DNA of 64,000 bases from Hippophae tibetana (GCA_037013495.1 CM072809.1:3348001-3412000), one strand, 5' to 3'; shown: positions 12,551 through 26,400, numbered from the stretch's first letter. Numbers and translations are program-made. The notes: generated from the letters alone by a model not told the origin.

Positions 12551-13970
12551 GTTAAAAATATACAGGGATACGGCACACCATTACATGGCTAATTTGTATG
12601 TGTTGTTTATAATTTTATAAGTGACAGGATAAGTTTTTTTTTTAAACAATAAGGAGATGATAAGTAGGTGTGTAAGTATAATTTATGAATAATATATTAT
12701 TTGTATGTAAATTGGTGAAATAGGTTCGAAATCAATCCAGCAATAACAATATATTCTTTGATACGTGAGTAATTTAATTTGTTTTATTATTTACATCACA
12801 TCTACCTCTAATATCTACTTTTACATTCAAAAAATCTTTCGGGCATTTTCTTGAAGACAACTCAGAAACTCATCATACTTTAATTTAAAAAATAATAATA
12901 ATAGAATAATAGAAATAGACAATTAAATAAACAGTTAGAGGTATTTATTGTCAACAATTCAAGATAATAATAAAATATCAAATTCAGTTCAAATTCTAAA
13001 TTATAACTCATACATTAATTATGATGCATGTACGGAACAAGCAAATTGGCGTGGTAAATGTTAACAAAGAGCATGTAGAACACGCTTGCATAAAAGAGTG
13101 AAAACATAATTGGTTCTAAGGAAAGCATCAGATTCAAAAACAAACGATTGCCAAAAATATTTATAATTTGTTTTTTAAAAAATATTAAAAGAGAACCCTT
13201 AATCTTTCAAATAAAGTGCTATCTAGCATCTAGTTAACTCTGTGCTTTTAATGGCTAAGAGTTGGAGGAACATATCCTTTGAATATTATTCGTACTGCGT
13301 AACAATCAAAAATCAAAATCTAGGACTGTAACTAGATTCTTGCAACCAGTCTAGGATTTTAGAACCACTACTGTCTGTGTCTTCCTTCTGGCTTTGCTTG
13401 TAAAAGTAGTTGAGCTTGTGAAGCTACAACTTTTTTACTGTATTTACATGCACAAGCGAAGCTAATGAATGACTAAGATTCTGTGTCAGTGTCATGAAGG
13501 AAAAAAGAGAGGGAATTTGTGGTCTCCTGTATTTCTTCCTTTTCTTCCCTTATTTAACAAGCTCATGAATTCCATTAAAAAAAAACTCATGAATGTAATT
13601 CTGCAAAATGAAGTTGTGATGAAGTGTGACCGAGGGGTCTCACGCTTGTGGTTAAAGATTGGATTTTTAGGATGTTAAGTCTCCTGACATAATATTTATA
13701 CATTCCTATCAAACAAATATAACAATATTAGTAAAAATTAATCAATAGTTTTTTCATGTCTTTAAAGATCTTATTACTTATTATTATTATTAACATGTAA
13801 CACGAAAAAGAGTTAAATAATTTTTTTCATATGTCAATTAAGACGGAAACCCGACACGATTAATGACAAAATAAAACAAGAATAACATGAACGAACATTA
13901 TACGAACAAGAAACAATACGATTATTACCTTTAGTTTAGACGCTTTAAAAACGTTGTCGTTGCATACACT
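12551..13970. other. Intergenic, no gene seen
   Basis: AT-rich DNA between two minus-strand genes. It probably contains the promoter of the 12-kb gene and the 3' end of the DUF4079 gene. Short open frames here (for example near 13469) show no recognisable family. Confidence 0.4.
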
Positions 13971-13977
13971 TGGCGAG

Positions 13978-15355
13978 TTACGTGGATTCCATTTCATATT
14001 TGTCGCACAATAAGAAGCGAGTATAATGCAGCTGCATAGAACCTTGTTTAAAATGTCTGTAATTCCGTTTAGTGAATTCAAGTACTTTCAAGACGATGTC
14101 CATTCCAGCAAGTATTTGCCACACAAAAAGAAGAATGTTTATTGCATTCAGTGCAATATGAAGACTTTTGGCCGTCTCACTCCCTCTTTGCATTGCATGC
14201 ACAAATGCTGCTGCTGCCCCCATTAACACTGTGAGGCCTATTCAAAAGAATTAAGCAAGAAGAGTTTAACTGAGCTCAGTTCAATCTTTTTATTTTCTTT
14301 ACCTGCCCCTGCAAACAAATGAGGTCTAGGAAATAGCTTTCCAGTCCTAAACCAGGTGTTAATTGCTCCACCAAAAGCCTCAAAAACTCCAAAACCCAGC
14401 AGTATTGAACCTGAATTGAAGTGTCTATCCCTATAAGTAAGACCCTTTCAACAACTCATTCCTCTCTTGAAATGAATATCATATTACATCAGATGTAAGC
14501 CTCATTATAACATACTGATTTTCAAGAGTGAAGCATAAAAACCACTATTAGCATCAACCAATCCCAATTATCTAAAGCAATGAAATGGCTATGTACAATG
14601 TTTACAAGTAATTTAAGGCAACCACATGTCCACATTGATCACATAAACTTCAACAGCTCTCTTGTTTTCACATTGGACTCTAAACAACTTCAGAGGTAAT
14701 TAAAAGAAGAAGAAGAATTACTTTTCCCAAACTAAAAAAGGGAAACTTTATGGTATAGACTAAAAGTCAAACTTCCAAACATTCAATGTATAACCAAAGA
14801 CCTTTGTTCTAATAGGAAAAGGCTAAAAGCCTACCTCAGTGAGTTGCTGAATTTCAACTGGGGTACCTTCAGGGGTAATAGGGGTGGGCTTTACTTGCTT
14901 CTTGAGATCATTAATCTCATTTTGAATTGTCCTCACTCGCCGCCATTGCCAACCTAAATACCCAGCCCACAATGTGTAAACAAACAAGCCACCCATTACA
15001 ATTGGATGAATCAAAGCTAATGTCCTCCCTTCCAATATTCCAAACAAGTGCTTTTTGGTCAATCAGAATCACACACCACAAATGAAAAAATTAATAATGA
15101 ATAATAAAATCATGAATGTTAAAACAAAGAAAGAAGAAGAACAACTCATGAGTCAACTTGCCTTGGGTCTAAAAAGAATGGTAATGTCAAGGCGGTAAAG
15201 GGAAGAGAAGCTGACATTAGGTGGTGGATTTTTTCCGTAAAAAGAATTTGTGGGTTAAGGGAATCTTTGGGCATAGATGGTTTAAAGAAGGTGAATTGAG
15301 TTTGACGCTTAAGCGGGGAGGTGTTAGGTTTTGGAGGCAGATAGGGGAATTTCAT
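13978..15355 (-). CDS. DUF4079 family membrane protein, frame broken by 4 nt in exon 3
   Basis: Four exons on the minus strand: 15355-15158, 15050-14835, 14463-14303 and 14228-13978. Exon 1 (66 codons, start MKFPYLPPK) is Ser/Lys-rich and acid-poor, like a plastid transit peptide. Exon 2 encodes a membrane segment (HPIVMGGLFVYTLWAGYLGW) followed by an amphipathic helix. Exon 3 reads RNELLKGSY, then four extra bases (14433-14436), then RDRHFNSGS and a second membrane segment with TGKLFPRPHLFAG. Exon 4 has two more hydrophobic stretches ending KVLEFTK plus about 22 further residues. Without the four extra bases the total is 822 bp (273 codons), so splicing phases support the model and the insertion looks like a real frame break or an assembly error. 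DUF4079 function is unknown. Confidence 0.8.
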
Positions 15356-15359
15356 AGAG

Positions 15360-18220
15360 ACGTAAAATGGATTGGTTCCGCTTCAACATAAAAGCTATTA
15401 TATTTAAAAATTTATTTCATTTTTTATTATTTAAATTTGTAGAGAAAATAGTGTATCTTATTTATCTCAATGATTTTTAAATAGATCAATTTTTATTCTT
15501 TTAAAAATGAAAATGTATAGAATTTTATAATTAAACATATTGACAAACAAAAAAACTTTGAAGTAAGAAGTTAATAAAATACTATGATTATGATTTATTT
15601 TTTATATTATTAGAAAAAAATGAAAACCAAGTTTTTAAAATAATGTATGGATTGTAATTTCAATTTTTTTATAAAATTTATAATAATTTTATAATAGTTA
15701 TTTTCCTTTGTTAAGGATTATTTAAGATTATCTTATTATGTAATCTATTTAAAAAATACTTTTTAAAACATTTTTGTTTTTACTCTGACATCTTATTAAA
15801 AAATGCTTATATATTATTTGTAAAAAAAAAAGTTAAAATTGTTTAAAAAAACAGAAATTTAACTTATATAAAATAAGAAAAAAATCATTTAAAATGAACT
15901 TTAATATATATGATAAAAATCATATCATATTTGAATTGGAGAGAGATAAATTGACTCCTAGATGGAATAGATTACACTTGAGTATATAACTATCAATCAT
16001 AAATTAAATAAAATGGTAAAGGATGGATAGGTAATTTAATATCTCTAATGTTTCAAAAGGTTGAGAGTGGCAGCCATGGTATTCTTGCTTGGACGGCACA
16101 GAGAGACTGACTCTGGCAGAAAGAGAGGGAGGATAGCTTGAACTAGAAACAGACAGATAAGTTTGAAATACGAGTATTGTTGTTTTAGTACTTTTTTTCA
16201 TATTTTTATTCTAAATTAAAACATATCAAATGTTTTTTATTGAAAATTTTAGATACTGTTCTAAAACTGATTGAATTTTATTTACATATGACAAATACAT
16301 GCCATTTTTTAAAGGTAAAAGTGTCTATTTATTGTTCCTAACGGTAGAGGAAAAAAATTATATAATAATCAACCAACTTCATCTTCTTATGTGTGATCAA
16401 ACATTACAGACTCTTCCTTATCATCTTCCATTGAATCCCATCAAGTCTCTATTTTATTTTTATTTTTTTTTAGTCACAGTTTTCTTTTGTTTTGTAGTTC
16501 CCTGCTCCCATAAATCCAAACTGAGCTTTCCTTCCCTTCCCTTCTTTCACATAGATTTCGAACATGGACATCATATACACGAACAAGGAGACGTTATGAG
16601 GCCTAATAAACATTCCAATATCATTGAACTCAACGCCATTAACCCAAGGGATCAGATACTTTAGCAATTTTATCTTGTCAATATGTAAATGAGATATATT
16701 GAAATTGTTCTTGTCAACATGTAAATTGGTGCCCCCATAGTTTGTTGTCTTCTTTTTTTGTTCAAGTGTGTCTGCATAAACTAAACTAGTGCACTCTGTT
16801 ACTGTCCTTTCCCAAACGTTGGAACAGTAAGTTGACACTTTTATCCTTAAAAATAACACTGATCAAAATTTCTAAATTGGGGAATTTAATATATTTTAAT
16901 TAAAAATAAAAGTATTCCAAATATAATATTCTCCCACGATAAGATATATGGTTGATTCGATTACGATATTAATCTGGCTAGTCGCAATTTATTTTTCTCG
17001 GATGACATAAGGGTGATCCTCGGGCCCAATTACGTAATAATAATGATAATAATAATTATCTGATTGTCCTAGAATATTGTATATCTATCGGGAAAGAAGA
17101 GATATCATCTCTTTTGCATGTTACATCGTATCATATCTATTTATAATATTAAATAAATAAAATATTTATTATATTAAAAGAATAATATTTTTAATATATT
17201 ATCTTATTTAATTTTAATTATATGCTAACTAAATATTAATAATATGTTAATCATTAATTATTAATTAATAATCAATTAAATTATGACTTCAGTTAATTAC
17301 ATTTCACCCCACATATTTGATAAAAATATCCCCTACAATATTACAAATTTTAAGATATTAATTTTATAACTACTTCAAGAAGATAATACATTATGATTTA
17401 TAAATGCATTATATTATGAATAATACATAAACTAGTAACACAATCAATAATTTATGGTTACAAGCTAACAGAGAATGAAATATTAAAATATGTGATAAAT
17501 TTTGTAAATTATATAGATTGATTTTGACATATGTGCCGTGATGCATCAATTCAATAATAAATAAATTCTTATATTATTTGGTCAATTTTATGTTAATGTT
17601 ATTTAATATTGAGTTATTATGTTTAAAAAATATTTAATTAAAAGTAATTTAATAAATTTATTTATATATAAAATAATATTTAAATATTAATTTAACAAAT
17701 TTATTTGAATTATTATGTGATTAATACGTGATCTATATAATAAATGGGTTAAATATGTACTGTGATCTCGTATTGTATCATTCGATGTCGTATGCTGTCG
17801 AAATCTAACATGCCATTGCGTTCATTGATATACACACCTGGGGGAGTTAGGGGGATTGTAGTAGGTTACGGTCCACATAATTTGATAATTTTATTATTAT
17901 TACATAAATTTTAAAGTAAAATAAGAAATTTGATCGTAATAAAATTGATATTATTTTATGTAAATAAATAAAAGTAAAACTAATATAATATTTTACATTT
18001 TAGAAAATATATTTTATTTAGATATTATTTAAAAAATAATTTTATTTATTACTACAAATTTTATAATATAAAATTTGATTTAACTCGTTACCCAAATGTA
18101 ATAAATTCTTGCTCCCGAGTAACTTAACCTCTAATAAAATTTATACTATCTCCGTCTGTGTATACACACGTTAACTAGCTAGAATAAAATTGGTTTTTGA
18201 TTTTTGTCTTTCACCCTCAT
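15360..18220. other. AT-rich intergenic DNA
   Basis: No supported gene. Two overlapping opposite-strand open frames at 16299-16664 and 16470-16859 show no recognisable domain and are probably chance. The stretch near 16060-16160 is more GC-balanced and could be a leader or promoter, but no product can be read. Confidence 0.4.
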
Positions 18221-18222
18221 TG

Positions 18223-18329
<107 letters not shown>

Positions 18330-20081
18330 TCAGTTTTTCGCTAAAAATCCTTTACCAGTTCGCTAGTTGGAATTCAATTTAGATTATTCAAAGCCATCAC
18401 AACCACGACGAATATACAAAATAAATAAAAGGAATGTGCAAAATAATACCAAATTGAAGAGTAAGAATGTTAATTAAAAAAAAAAAAAAAGGAAAGTGGT
18501 ATCTTGTGAAAAGCGCTTGGACGAACTTCATCCTTCTTTGTTTCAACAGGAAAACGATAACCATTCAAAACTCTCTATCTCTTATTTTAATATAAGTGAT
18601 CGCGTGATATAGGAAGTCTTCGTTTGTTCCTTTTTCTATTCCTTTATGATTTAGGAAAGAAGTTTTCGACAATATATTGAACTGAGTCTCAAGATTGCTC
18701 GGTCAAATTAAGACATTAGTGCTTACTAACTCAATGATCCGACTCATCACGTTGAAGTAACTGCATACTTATTTATTTATAGTTTAATTATGTGATATAA
18801 ATCTCTTTTGAAATTTCATTTATAATTTTCTCGTTATAAAAAAATATAAGTATTTTTTAAAATATAAATAATTTTTTTTTTAATATTTTATAAAAAATAA
18901 AATTAAAATTAAAATATCATTCGTGAAGAAAAATATAAGAATATTTACAGCAAAACAAGTTTTATAAAATTTAAAAAATAACACTCTTAAAATTTATAAC
19001 AATAAATATAACATTATAATAATATTAAATATAATTTAATTAGATAATATTAAAGATTGAATATTTATAAATAATTATAATTCAATTAAACAAAGTTAAA
19101 AATAAAATAACATATAATTTTTTTTTAATAAAAATATTTGAAATTATAAATTATATTATATTTTTATGATTATAAATTTTAAAAATAATATATTTATTAT
19201 TTTTCTTACCTACTTATCCACTTTTGAGGTCATTTTATGTCTTGGGACAACCATCCCCTCGGTATTTATCGGATATACGACTGATTTTGATTTTTTTTAG
19301 TTTACCTTAAATAATTATGAAAAAATATAATTTATTATTTTAAATTTTTTTAATTTAATATTTATATTATGAAAATATTTTTAATTAATTATATTTTTCT
19401 TAATTTGATAAAAAATTTAAATAATATCATGAATATGTAAAATTATAACTTCATTATCTTATTAAATGTATGCATTTATAATTCTATTTAATGTATATAT
19501 GACTTAAATATTTTAATCAAATTTATTGTTTTTTAATTAAAAAATTAGATGGAATAATTTTAATAATAAATAAAATTAATTAACATGAATATTAAAAATA
19601 ATAAATTAATTTTTTTATATAATATTAATACGTAAATGGACGGTTCTCTATTAATGTACATTTTCAAGGAGAAAAATTAATGAAATTTTGGGGGAAGAAA
19701 ATAAAAGGTTTCCAAACACTGTAGAACCACGCATTTGAAACAGAGAGAAAGAAAGAAAGAAGGCTCGAAAGCTAATAGAAAGTCCATGAGCACGAATTGT
19801 ACTAGCAATATTAGTAAAAGCGGAGATAATCGAAGCAAAAACAAACTTGGTCGTAAGAATTTCTATCAAACTCGGCTTCTCTTTTCTCCTGTGCTCTATA
19901 GTACTGTTTCTGTCTCTCCTTACACTTCAAGTCTTAAACCCATCAAACTCTACAGACTACGGCAAATAGCCGTGTTTGAACTAAATACTCTTTCCCATTA
20001 AACTCGCCATCAATCTCTTTATTCCTAAATTTACCCATACTCGCATTTACTCTGTCTTTTAATCTCACCTCCAAAGCAAAA
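18330..20081. other. AT-rich spacer and 5' region of the AAA-ATPase gene
   Basis: 18330-19640 is AT-rich with no gene. 19650-20081 is more balanced, with CT-rich stretches, and probably contains the promoter and 5' leader of the downstream AAA-ATPase. The open frame at 19735-20001 is Lys/Arg/Ser-rich without a known domain and is more likely leader than coding. Confidence 0.45.
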
Positions 20082-21419
20082 ATGATTCTTTTCTACCCAT
20101 TTGTTCTGTTGATAGTAATCACTTTCATAATTCTACTGATTCGTGTACTTTTGTACAAAACTGGGTTAGTTTACTTCGTCAAGAAACGATGGAGAGACTT
20201 AGAAGATTGCTTTCATGTTTATCAGGCATTCAAAGTCCCTGAATTTAACGAAAGCTTGCAAGATAATCAACTTTATCGACGAGTGACGGATTACCTGTAC
20301 TCCTTGCCATCGATTGAAGACTCCGACTTCACCAACCTTGTCACGGGTAAGAAGCCGAACGAAATTGTCCTCAAGCTTGATCCATACCAGCAAACAGTTG
20401 AAGACCATTTTCTCGGAGCCAAACTTGTTTGGGTCAATGGAAATAAAGACCAACAATCCACATGTAATTATTGGATTTTAAAGATTTGCAGAGCTGACAA
20501 ACGCAGAGTTCTTAAGCCATATCTCCAACACATCCACTCCATAGCTGACGAACTTGAGAAAAGCAAAAGTTTGAAACTTTACATGAACATCAAGAAAACC
20601 CATCATAAATCGAGTAGGAATCAGCGGTGGAGATCCGTCCCTTTTACACACCCTTCTACTTTCGAGACAATGGCCATGGAAACCAATCTCAAAGCTAAGG
20701 TAAAGTCAGACCTTGAGTCCTTTCTTAAATCCAAACAATACTACTACAAATTAGGTCGTGTTTGGAGGCGAAGTTATCTCTTATACGGTCCCTCTGGTAC
20801 CGGAAAAACAAGCTTCGTCTCTGCTATGGCTAATTTCCTATGCTACAATGTTTATGACCTCGATCTATCTAAAGTCACCGACGATTCTGATCTAGAAATG
20901 CTTTTGTTGCAAACGACAAGCAAATCTCTGGTAGTTATTGAAGATCTTGACCGGTGTTTGATTGAGAAATCAACGTCTGTTAGTTTGTCTGGCGTATTGA
21001 ACTTAATGGATGGTCTGTTAACCTCGTGTTGTGCGGAGGAGAGGGTCATAGTGTTCACAATGAATGGAAAGGACAGCATTGACCCGATAATTTTGAGACC
21101 GGGTAGGATTGATGTTCATATCCATTTTCCACTTTGTGATTTTGTTGCGTTTAAGAATTTGGCTAGTAATTACTTGGGGATAAGAGATCATAAGCTCTTT
21201 CCGAAAGTGGATGAGATTTTTCAGAGCGGGTCAAGTTTGAGTTCAGCAGAAATCGGAGAGCTCATGATCGCTAATCGAAACTCACCTAGTCGAGCTATCA
21301 AATCGGTGATCACAGCATTGCAAACGGACGGTGATGGAAGGGGGAGTCGCAAAATAGGACAGCAATTGAATCACAACGGGTTCGAAGAATCGGGTGAATC
21401 CAGTGGGCTTTTCTGTTGA
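20082..21419 (+). CDS. BCS1-like AAA-ATPase (At2g46620 type), early stop
   Basis: Intronless, 445 codons from the first ATG. Residues 4-24 form an N-terminal membrane anchor, followed by the plant AAA-ATPase-associated region (about 28-150) and a BCS1-like AAA core. Walker A is GPSGTGKTS (236-244), Walker B SLVVIEDLDR (282-291), and the second region of homology ends ILRPGRID (337-344) with the arginine fingers. Domain order and intronless structure match the plant AAA-ATPase group typified by Arabidopsis At2g46620; the cellular substrate is not known, so ATP-driven protein remodelling at a membrane is a family-level inference. The TGA at 21417-21419 is followed in the same frame by a conserved-looking extension to 21530, so the protein is probably truncated by about 36 residues compared with relatives. 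Confidence 0.9.
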   Translation: MILFYPFVLLIVITFIILLIRVLLYKTGLVYFVKKRWRDLEDCFHVYQAFKVPEFNESLQDNQLYRRVTDYLYSLPSIEDSDFTNLVTGKKPNEIVLKLDPYQQTVEDHFLGAKLVWVNGNKDQQSTCNYWILKICRADKRRVLKPYLQHIHSIADELEKSKSLKLYMNIKKTHHKSSRNQRWRSVPFTHPSTFETMAMETNLKAKVKSDLESFLKSKQYYYKLGRVWRRSYLLYGPSGTGKTSFVSAMANFLCYNVYDLDLSKVTDDSDLEMLLLQTTSKSLVVIEDLDRCLIEKSTSVSLSGVLNLMDGLLTSCCAEERVIVFTMNGKDSIDPIILRPGRIDVHIHFPLCDFVAFKNLASNYLGIRDHKLFPKVDEIFQSGSSLSSAEIGELMIANRNSPSRAIKSVITALQTDGDGRGSRKIGQQLNHNGFEESGESSGLFC

Positions 21420-21530
21420 GAAGGATCTCCTACCGTTAAGGAGTTTAGAAATTTGTACGGGTTCTTGAGGAACAAGAGTAACAGAAAATCTCAATCGTTT
21501 GATGTGAGCTCGAAGCAAAAACATAGTTGA
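21420..21530 (+). other. In-frame coding remnant after the AAA-ATPase stop
   Basis: Thirty-six sense codons and a TGA continue in frame after the stop at 21417. They read EGSPTVKEFRNLYGFLRNKS and then a Ser-rich tail. From memory, related AAA-ATPases have a TVKEFRKLYGFLR-type block near the C-terminus. The stop could be a CGA to TGA change at an Arg codon. Confidence 0.7.
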
Positions 21531-23409
21531 TCGTAAGGCTCAAAATGATCCGTGTGTTCCTGACACGTGTAACTTTTGTTGCTTGGAAATTGGAAATTGG
21601 AAATGCAACCTGACTTGACTTGTGATAGGCCAATAGAATATGATAACGATTTACATGTTAAATACTTTTTTTGATTGTTTGTTTGGAAATCAATTTTTTT
21701 ATTATCGCTAAAATTTCTTTGTAAATCGATTATTTTGTAAGCAGCTTAGCTTATCGATTAAAGAAGAACAGTCTAAGCTTCTAAGTGAACAAATGTTAGC
21801 TGTTAAGATGAGTTATACGAAGAAGACATAATTTTTATCAGCTAAGACGAATCTAAAAAAGAAATTATAAAATAATCAAATTGGTTGTTGATAGCCCAAT
21901 AACATTGTACTTCTGTTTATAATTGAGATGCTTTAAGAAGCAACATTGTGCAAATTCGCAATTCTTAAATATAGATCAACAAGCCCACATGATTCTAGGG
22001 CAAGTAGCATCAAAATATCTTTATGTGAACTTAAGAATAAAGATTTTTTTTTTAATTGTGTAACGTCATTAGAAAAAAATATTAAAAAAAAATAGTTAAG
22101 AACGGTAATTAATATTACAAATTGTAAATTGCAAGTAGATTAAAATTTTAGTGGGGTAAATTAGTGACGGAAGTAAGAATCCCAAATGATAATGTTATTT
22201 ACTTTAACTAACTATGATGTTGAAATAAATTATATAAAATAATATTTTAAAATTTATAATAATAAAAATAATATTAAATGAATTTAAATTTAATTTAATC
22301 TCATGTTAAATTATCTAAATGAGATATATTGATTAATAATATGTAAAAATAGCTTGTACCAAATCAATCTAATTAATTTTTAGTTACAATCAAAAAATAA
22401 TACAATCAACCTAAATTTTGGTTAAGTTTAAATTGATTTACATTTTTAGTAGATTTGATTTAATTTATATTTGTTAAGAATTGATTAGATTGAGTTGTTT
22501 TTAATTCAAAACTTAATCAACACATTAGTTTTGGTAATGAATGGTAACATAATTTTATAAAAGATGCACACAAATATTATATTTTTTAAAGATATATCAA
22601 AAAATTTGTTGTTTTTAGATGTGTATGATTTAATTTAAAATAATTATAAAAAATAAAATTTACTAATGTAAATTATTAACGAATAAAGTTTTTATTGAAT
22701 GATAAACTTATAATAAATTATTATTGAGTGTATTTTATTTATTAATTTTTTTAAAAAATTAATAATACAACATTTTATAAAATAAGATATTAATATAATT
22801 TTAGAATCAATCTATACTGCTAAAAAAACAATTATGATACCTGACATTTTTCACCTTTATACATCCCTAATATTTATCACCTTTTATATTAAAGATACAT
22901 AAATAGGGCGTAGATAGTAATATTTTTACTCGTTGAAAAAAGAAAGAGACACACTCGTCCATCAGTGGTGTCCTAAACACATCAATCAATTATAAGAATA
23001 TTTATGAGAATCTCACCGAGTGTCAACTGGTTGTGAACCAAATTAATTGAAAGAAAATAATATAAAATATTAAGAATTTGGGAGTTTTTCAACCATTCAT
23101 TTTTTCCTTTTATTATATCTCTTATGGTTTGTCGTTATTTTTCATTTTAAAAAATATCTATACATATATCAATTCATACTATATAATTTAAAGATGATAA
23201 TATTTTTATAATAAATTTTATTATTAATATAATAAAAATATATAAAATATTTATTTTATTTATAATATTAATTATATTTTAATATAATTATTATTATATA
23301 AAAAATTTAATGATAATAATTATTATTTCATCAACTATCAACTTTACATTTAATTAATAACATGTCAATTATACTCTTTACTTTTTTTATTTTCTTGAAA
23401 CCGATTAAT
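21531..23409. other. AT-rich intergenic DNA
   Basis: 3' flank of the AAA-ATPase followed by low-complexity AT-rich sequence. No gene, RNA gene or intact transposon is visible. Confidence 0.4.
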
Positions 23410-26400
23410 TTTTTCTTAATATACTCAGTTTAGATTATTCATATAATTGTATGTGTAAAATAATTTGTTATTAATCTATTAGTAATAAAACTATGTGATT
23501 GATTGTTTGCTATAGTCAATAGTAAACTTGTATTTAATATTATAGGAGACAAAATATTATATATTTCAACTCAACGAAAATATAGTACTACATTTGCTCG
23601 GATTTCATTTCACCTCGATTTCAAAGCATTAACTTGATTATCTACATGATGTATTACAATGGATTTCAAATTATCATAGGTAGATATCATCAATTCTACA
23701 TTTCCTTTACTTCAAATTCACTAAGGATTAATATTTTTTAGAATGATGATACAAGCTTAGAAGGATTATAGAATCAACAAGATAATGAAAATGTTGAAAA
23801 GAAGAATATCATTCTATTCTCAACAAGATCATTAGGTAATTGTTCAATTGTTAATATTCTTTTCACAAAATTGTTTTTTTTCTCTCCATCGAACTGTATT
23901 TTACTTTCTATTAAATTTGGTGAAAACAAGTACCTAGTATGACGTGATCAAATTCTTTGTTTTATTACTGTTCATAGGCTTGAAAGGTTTGTTAATGGAA
24001 ATGTATCCAAACCTTTGCCATTTCTTAATGTTAATTGTACAATTCTGAACCCATAGTTGGGACCATGGATTCAATACGATGCTTTTGCTAAGAGTTGGAT
24101 TTATAGCTTTGTCACTCCTAGTATAAATGCAATCTTGATTAGTAATATCTCTACAACAAAATAATGGGTATCTTTTGAACAACGATTTAGCATTGTTACG
24201 TGAGGGTTCCATTCAAGAAATTGTTGGTGATGCAAATGCAACTCTTTCTTGACCCATAATAATGGTGGTTAGAATTCTAGTATGAAGTAGCAATGGAGTT
24301 TTCATAGTTTCTTGAAGCAAAGGTCAAATGGAATCAATTTAAGAAGTGATGCTTCTATAGAGAAAAATAAAAATTTAAATAAAGAAAGACATGTATGTCT
24401 ATGACAAACTAGGCCACATAATAGCTTCATGTTTTTTTCTTAGGGATGTATTTTTGGGAAAATCTCCAAGCTATAATGTTATGAGCCAAGTACTATAATA
24501 GTTATTTCCTCTATTGGTGACATATCATCTGAATCTCATAAATGATTTTTTGACTCTAGTACAAATCATCATTTAACTTTCAAAGAAACAAATGTTTCCA
24601 ATTCAATCTTGTATGAAAGCTCTATTGGTATTCTTGTTGGTAATGATAATAAATTATCAATTGTTAGTATATGATGTGGTGTATTGAAAGCTAATGATCA
24701 ATGTGCATTGTATGTCATAAATGTATTACACACTCTAAATTCTTCCATAAATATTTTATTTGTGAAAAGATTATCTGATGATAATGATGTATATATTGAG
24801 TTTCACTCTTATTCCTTTTATGTCAAGGATCTTGCCACCAAGAAGACTATCCTACATTGTTCAAGTAGAAATGGTTTGTATAAAGTCAATGGTTTCATAA
24901 GTGAAGAAGATTCAGAAGATAGTGGTTGTTTTTTGGTTGAAACTATTGATTAGGGTATGGCTTTTCTCACGACATTCAAGAAGTTTATTATTGTGTACAA
25001 TCAATGGGATAAGAAGTTGAGCCACCCATAATTTTCTACTATTTTGAAAGTGTTTCAAAAAATGGTATCATTCATAAAGATCTCTTTAAAGAATCTATTT
25101 TCTATACCTCTTGTCAAATTGCAAAATTCCATAAATTACCATTTGTTACTAAGCATGTTAGAAGTGCATCTTTATTTGCTCTTTTGTACTTATACTTGTG
25201 GACTTCTCCCAAACTCTCTTATAATAGTGAGAAGTATTTTCTCTTTTTCATGAATGATTATAATAAGTATATGTGGTTATTCATTTTAAAGAGCAAGTAT
25301 CAAACTTCTTCCATTTTTCTTTATTTCAAAGCCCGGTGAAAAATCAATTTTCTCACTCTATTTTATCTATTCAAAAAGATGATGAGATTGAATTTAAGCC
25401 ACTTGTGTCTACTTTAAAGAAATAAATAGTCATGTATAGTTGTACTTACCTTTATACTTAAAAAAATAAGGTTATGGAATCTTGACATAGAAGAATTATG
25501 GAAAAAGGTCCAACTTTGATTTTCAGATCCCAAGTACCATTTCATTTCTAGCCTTATGCTTTCAAAATTATTGTTTTCCTTCTTAACCATTTGTCTTCAA
25601 AGTTTCTCTATGATAAGTCTTCTCTTGAAATTCTTTATCTCAAAAAATGTGATATTACTCAGTTTAAAACTTTTGGATCTTATCGTTTCCCATGTTTGAG
25701 ATCATATACTATAAACAAGTTAGAAACTAAATCTAAAGAGTCTGTCTTTTTAGGGTATAGAGCTAAGAAAATAAGCTTTGTGTGTTATGACATAAAAGCT
25801 AATAAGTTCTACATTAGTAGACATGCAATCTTTAATGAATTTATTTTCCACTATTAGTTTTTGACTGTGTTCCTTTATACTACAAGTAACATCTATGACT
25901 TAGATTTCCACTTCTATCTATTGTGATAAGTCTTTCTCTATTAACCATTATGTTCCTATTTTATCTGATTAATTTTTGTCCTCACATACTCTTACCTGTT
26001 AAGCCTAATGTTTTAGCTTTTCAGCTTTATCTTCACCCGCTAACCTGCTAGTACATGTTTATCTTCATGTGTTACACTTGCTAGTCTAGGTTTACTTTTA
26101 ACTATTGCACCTACTAATTCAAGTTTGTCTTATTTGTTGAAAATGTTGAGCACCAGTCACCATTTGCTCATGATATTGCACAACCTGTGAGTATAGGTAA
26201 TACCATTTCATCTCTTAACACTACCATGCCTACTTTACCCATTTTAATATCTTCAAAACCTATCATTTTTATTATTTTACCAAATTGTGCATCTACTTCA
26301 TTGGTTGTTGTTCCACCCTTACCTTTTAATACAATTAATCTTTCCATTGACTTACCTATATTTTCTGAGTCATTACCTATTTCTTGTAAAGATACTCCAA

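Noticed and set aside
16299-16859. Two overlapping open frames on opposite strands
   Set aside because: No domain, no splice or family support; chance frames in AT-rich DNA.
19735-20001. Separate small basic protein upstream of the AAA-ATPase
   Set aside because: Low-complexity leader-like sequence with no family features.
24684-25253. Independent genes between 24.6 and 25.3 kb
   Set aside because: They lie inside the decayed copia element in the expected order and orientation.
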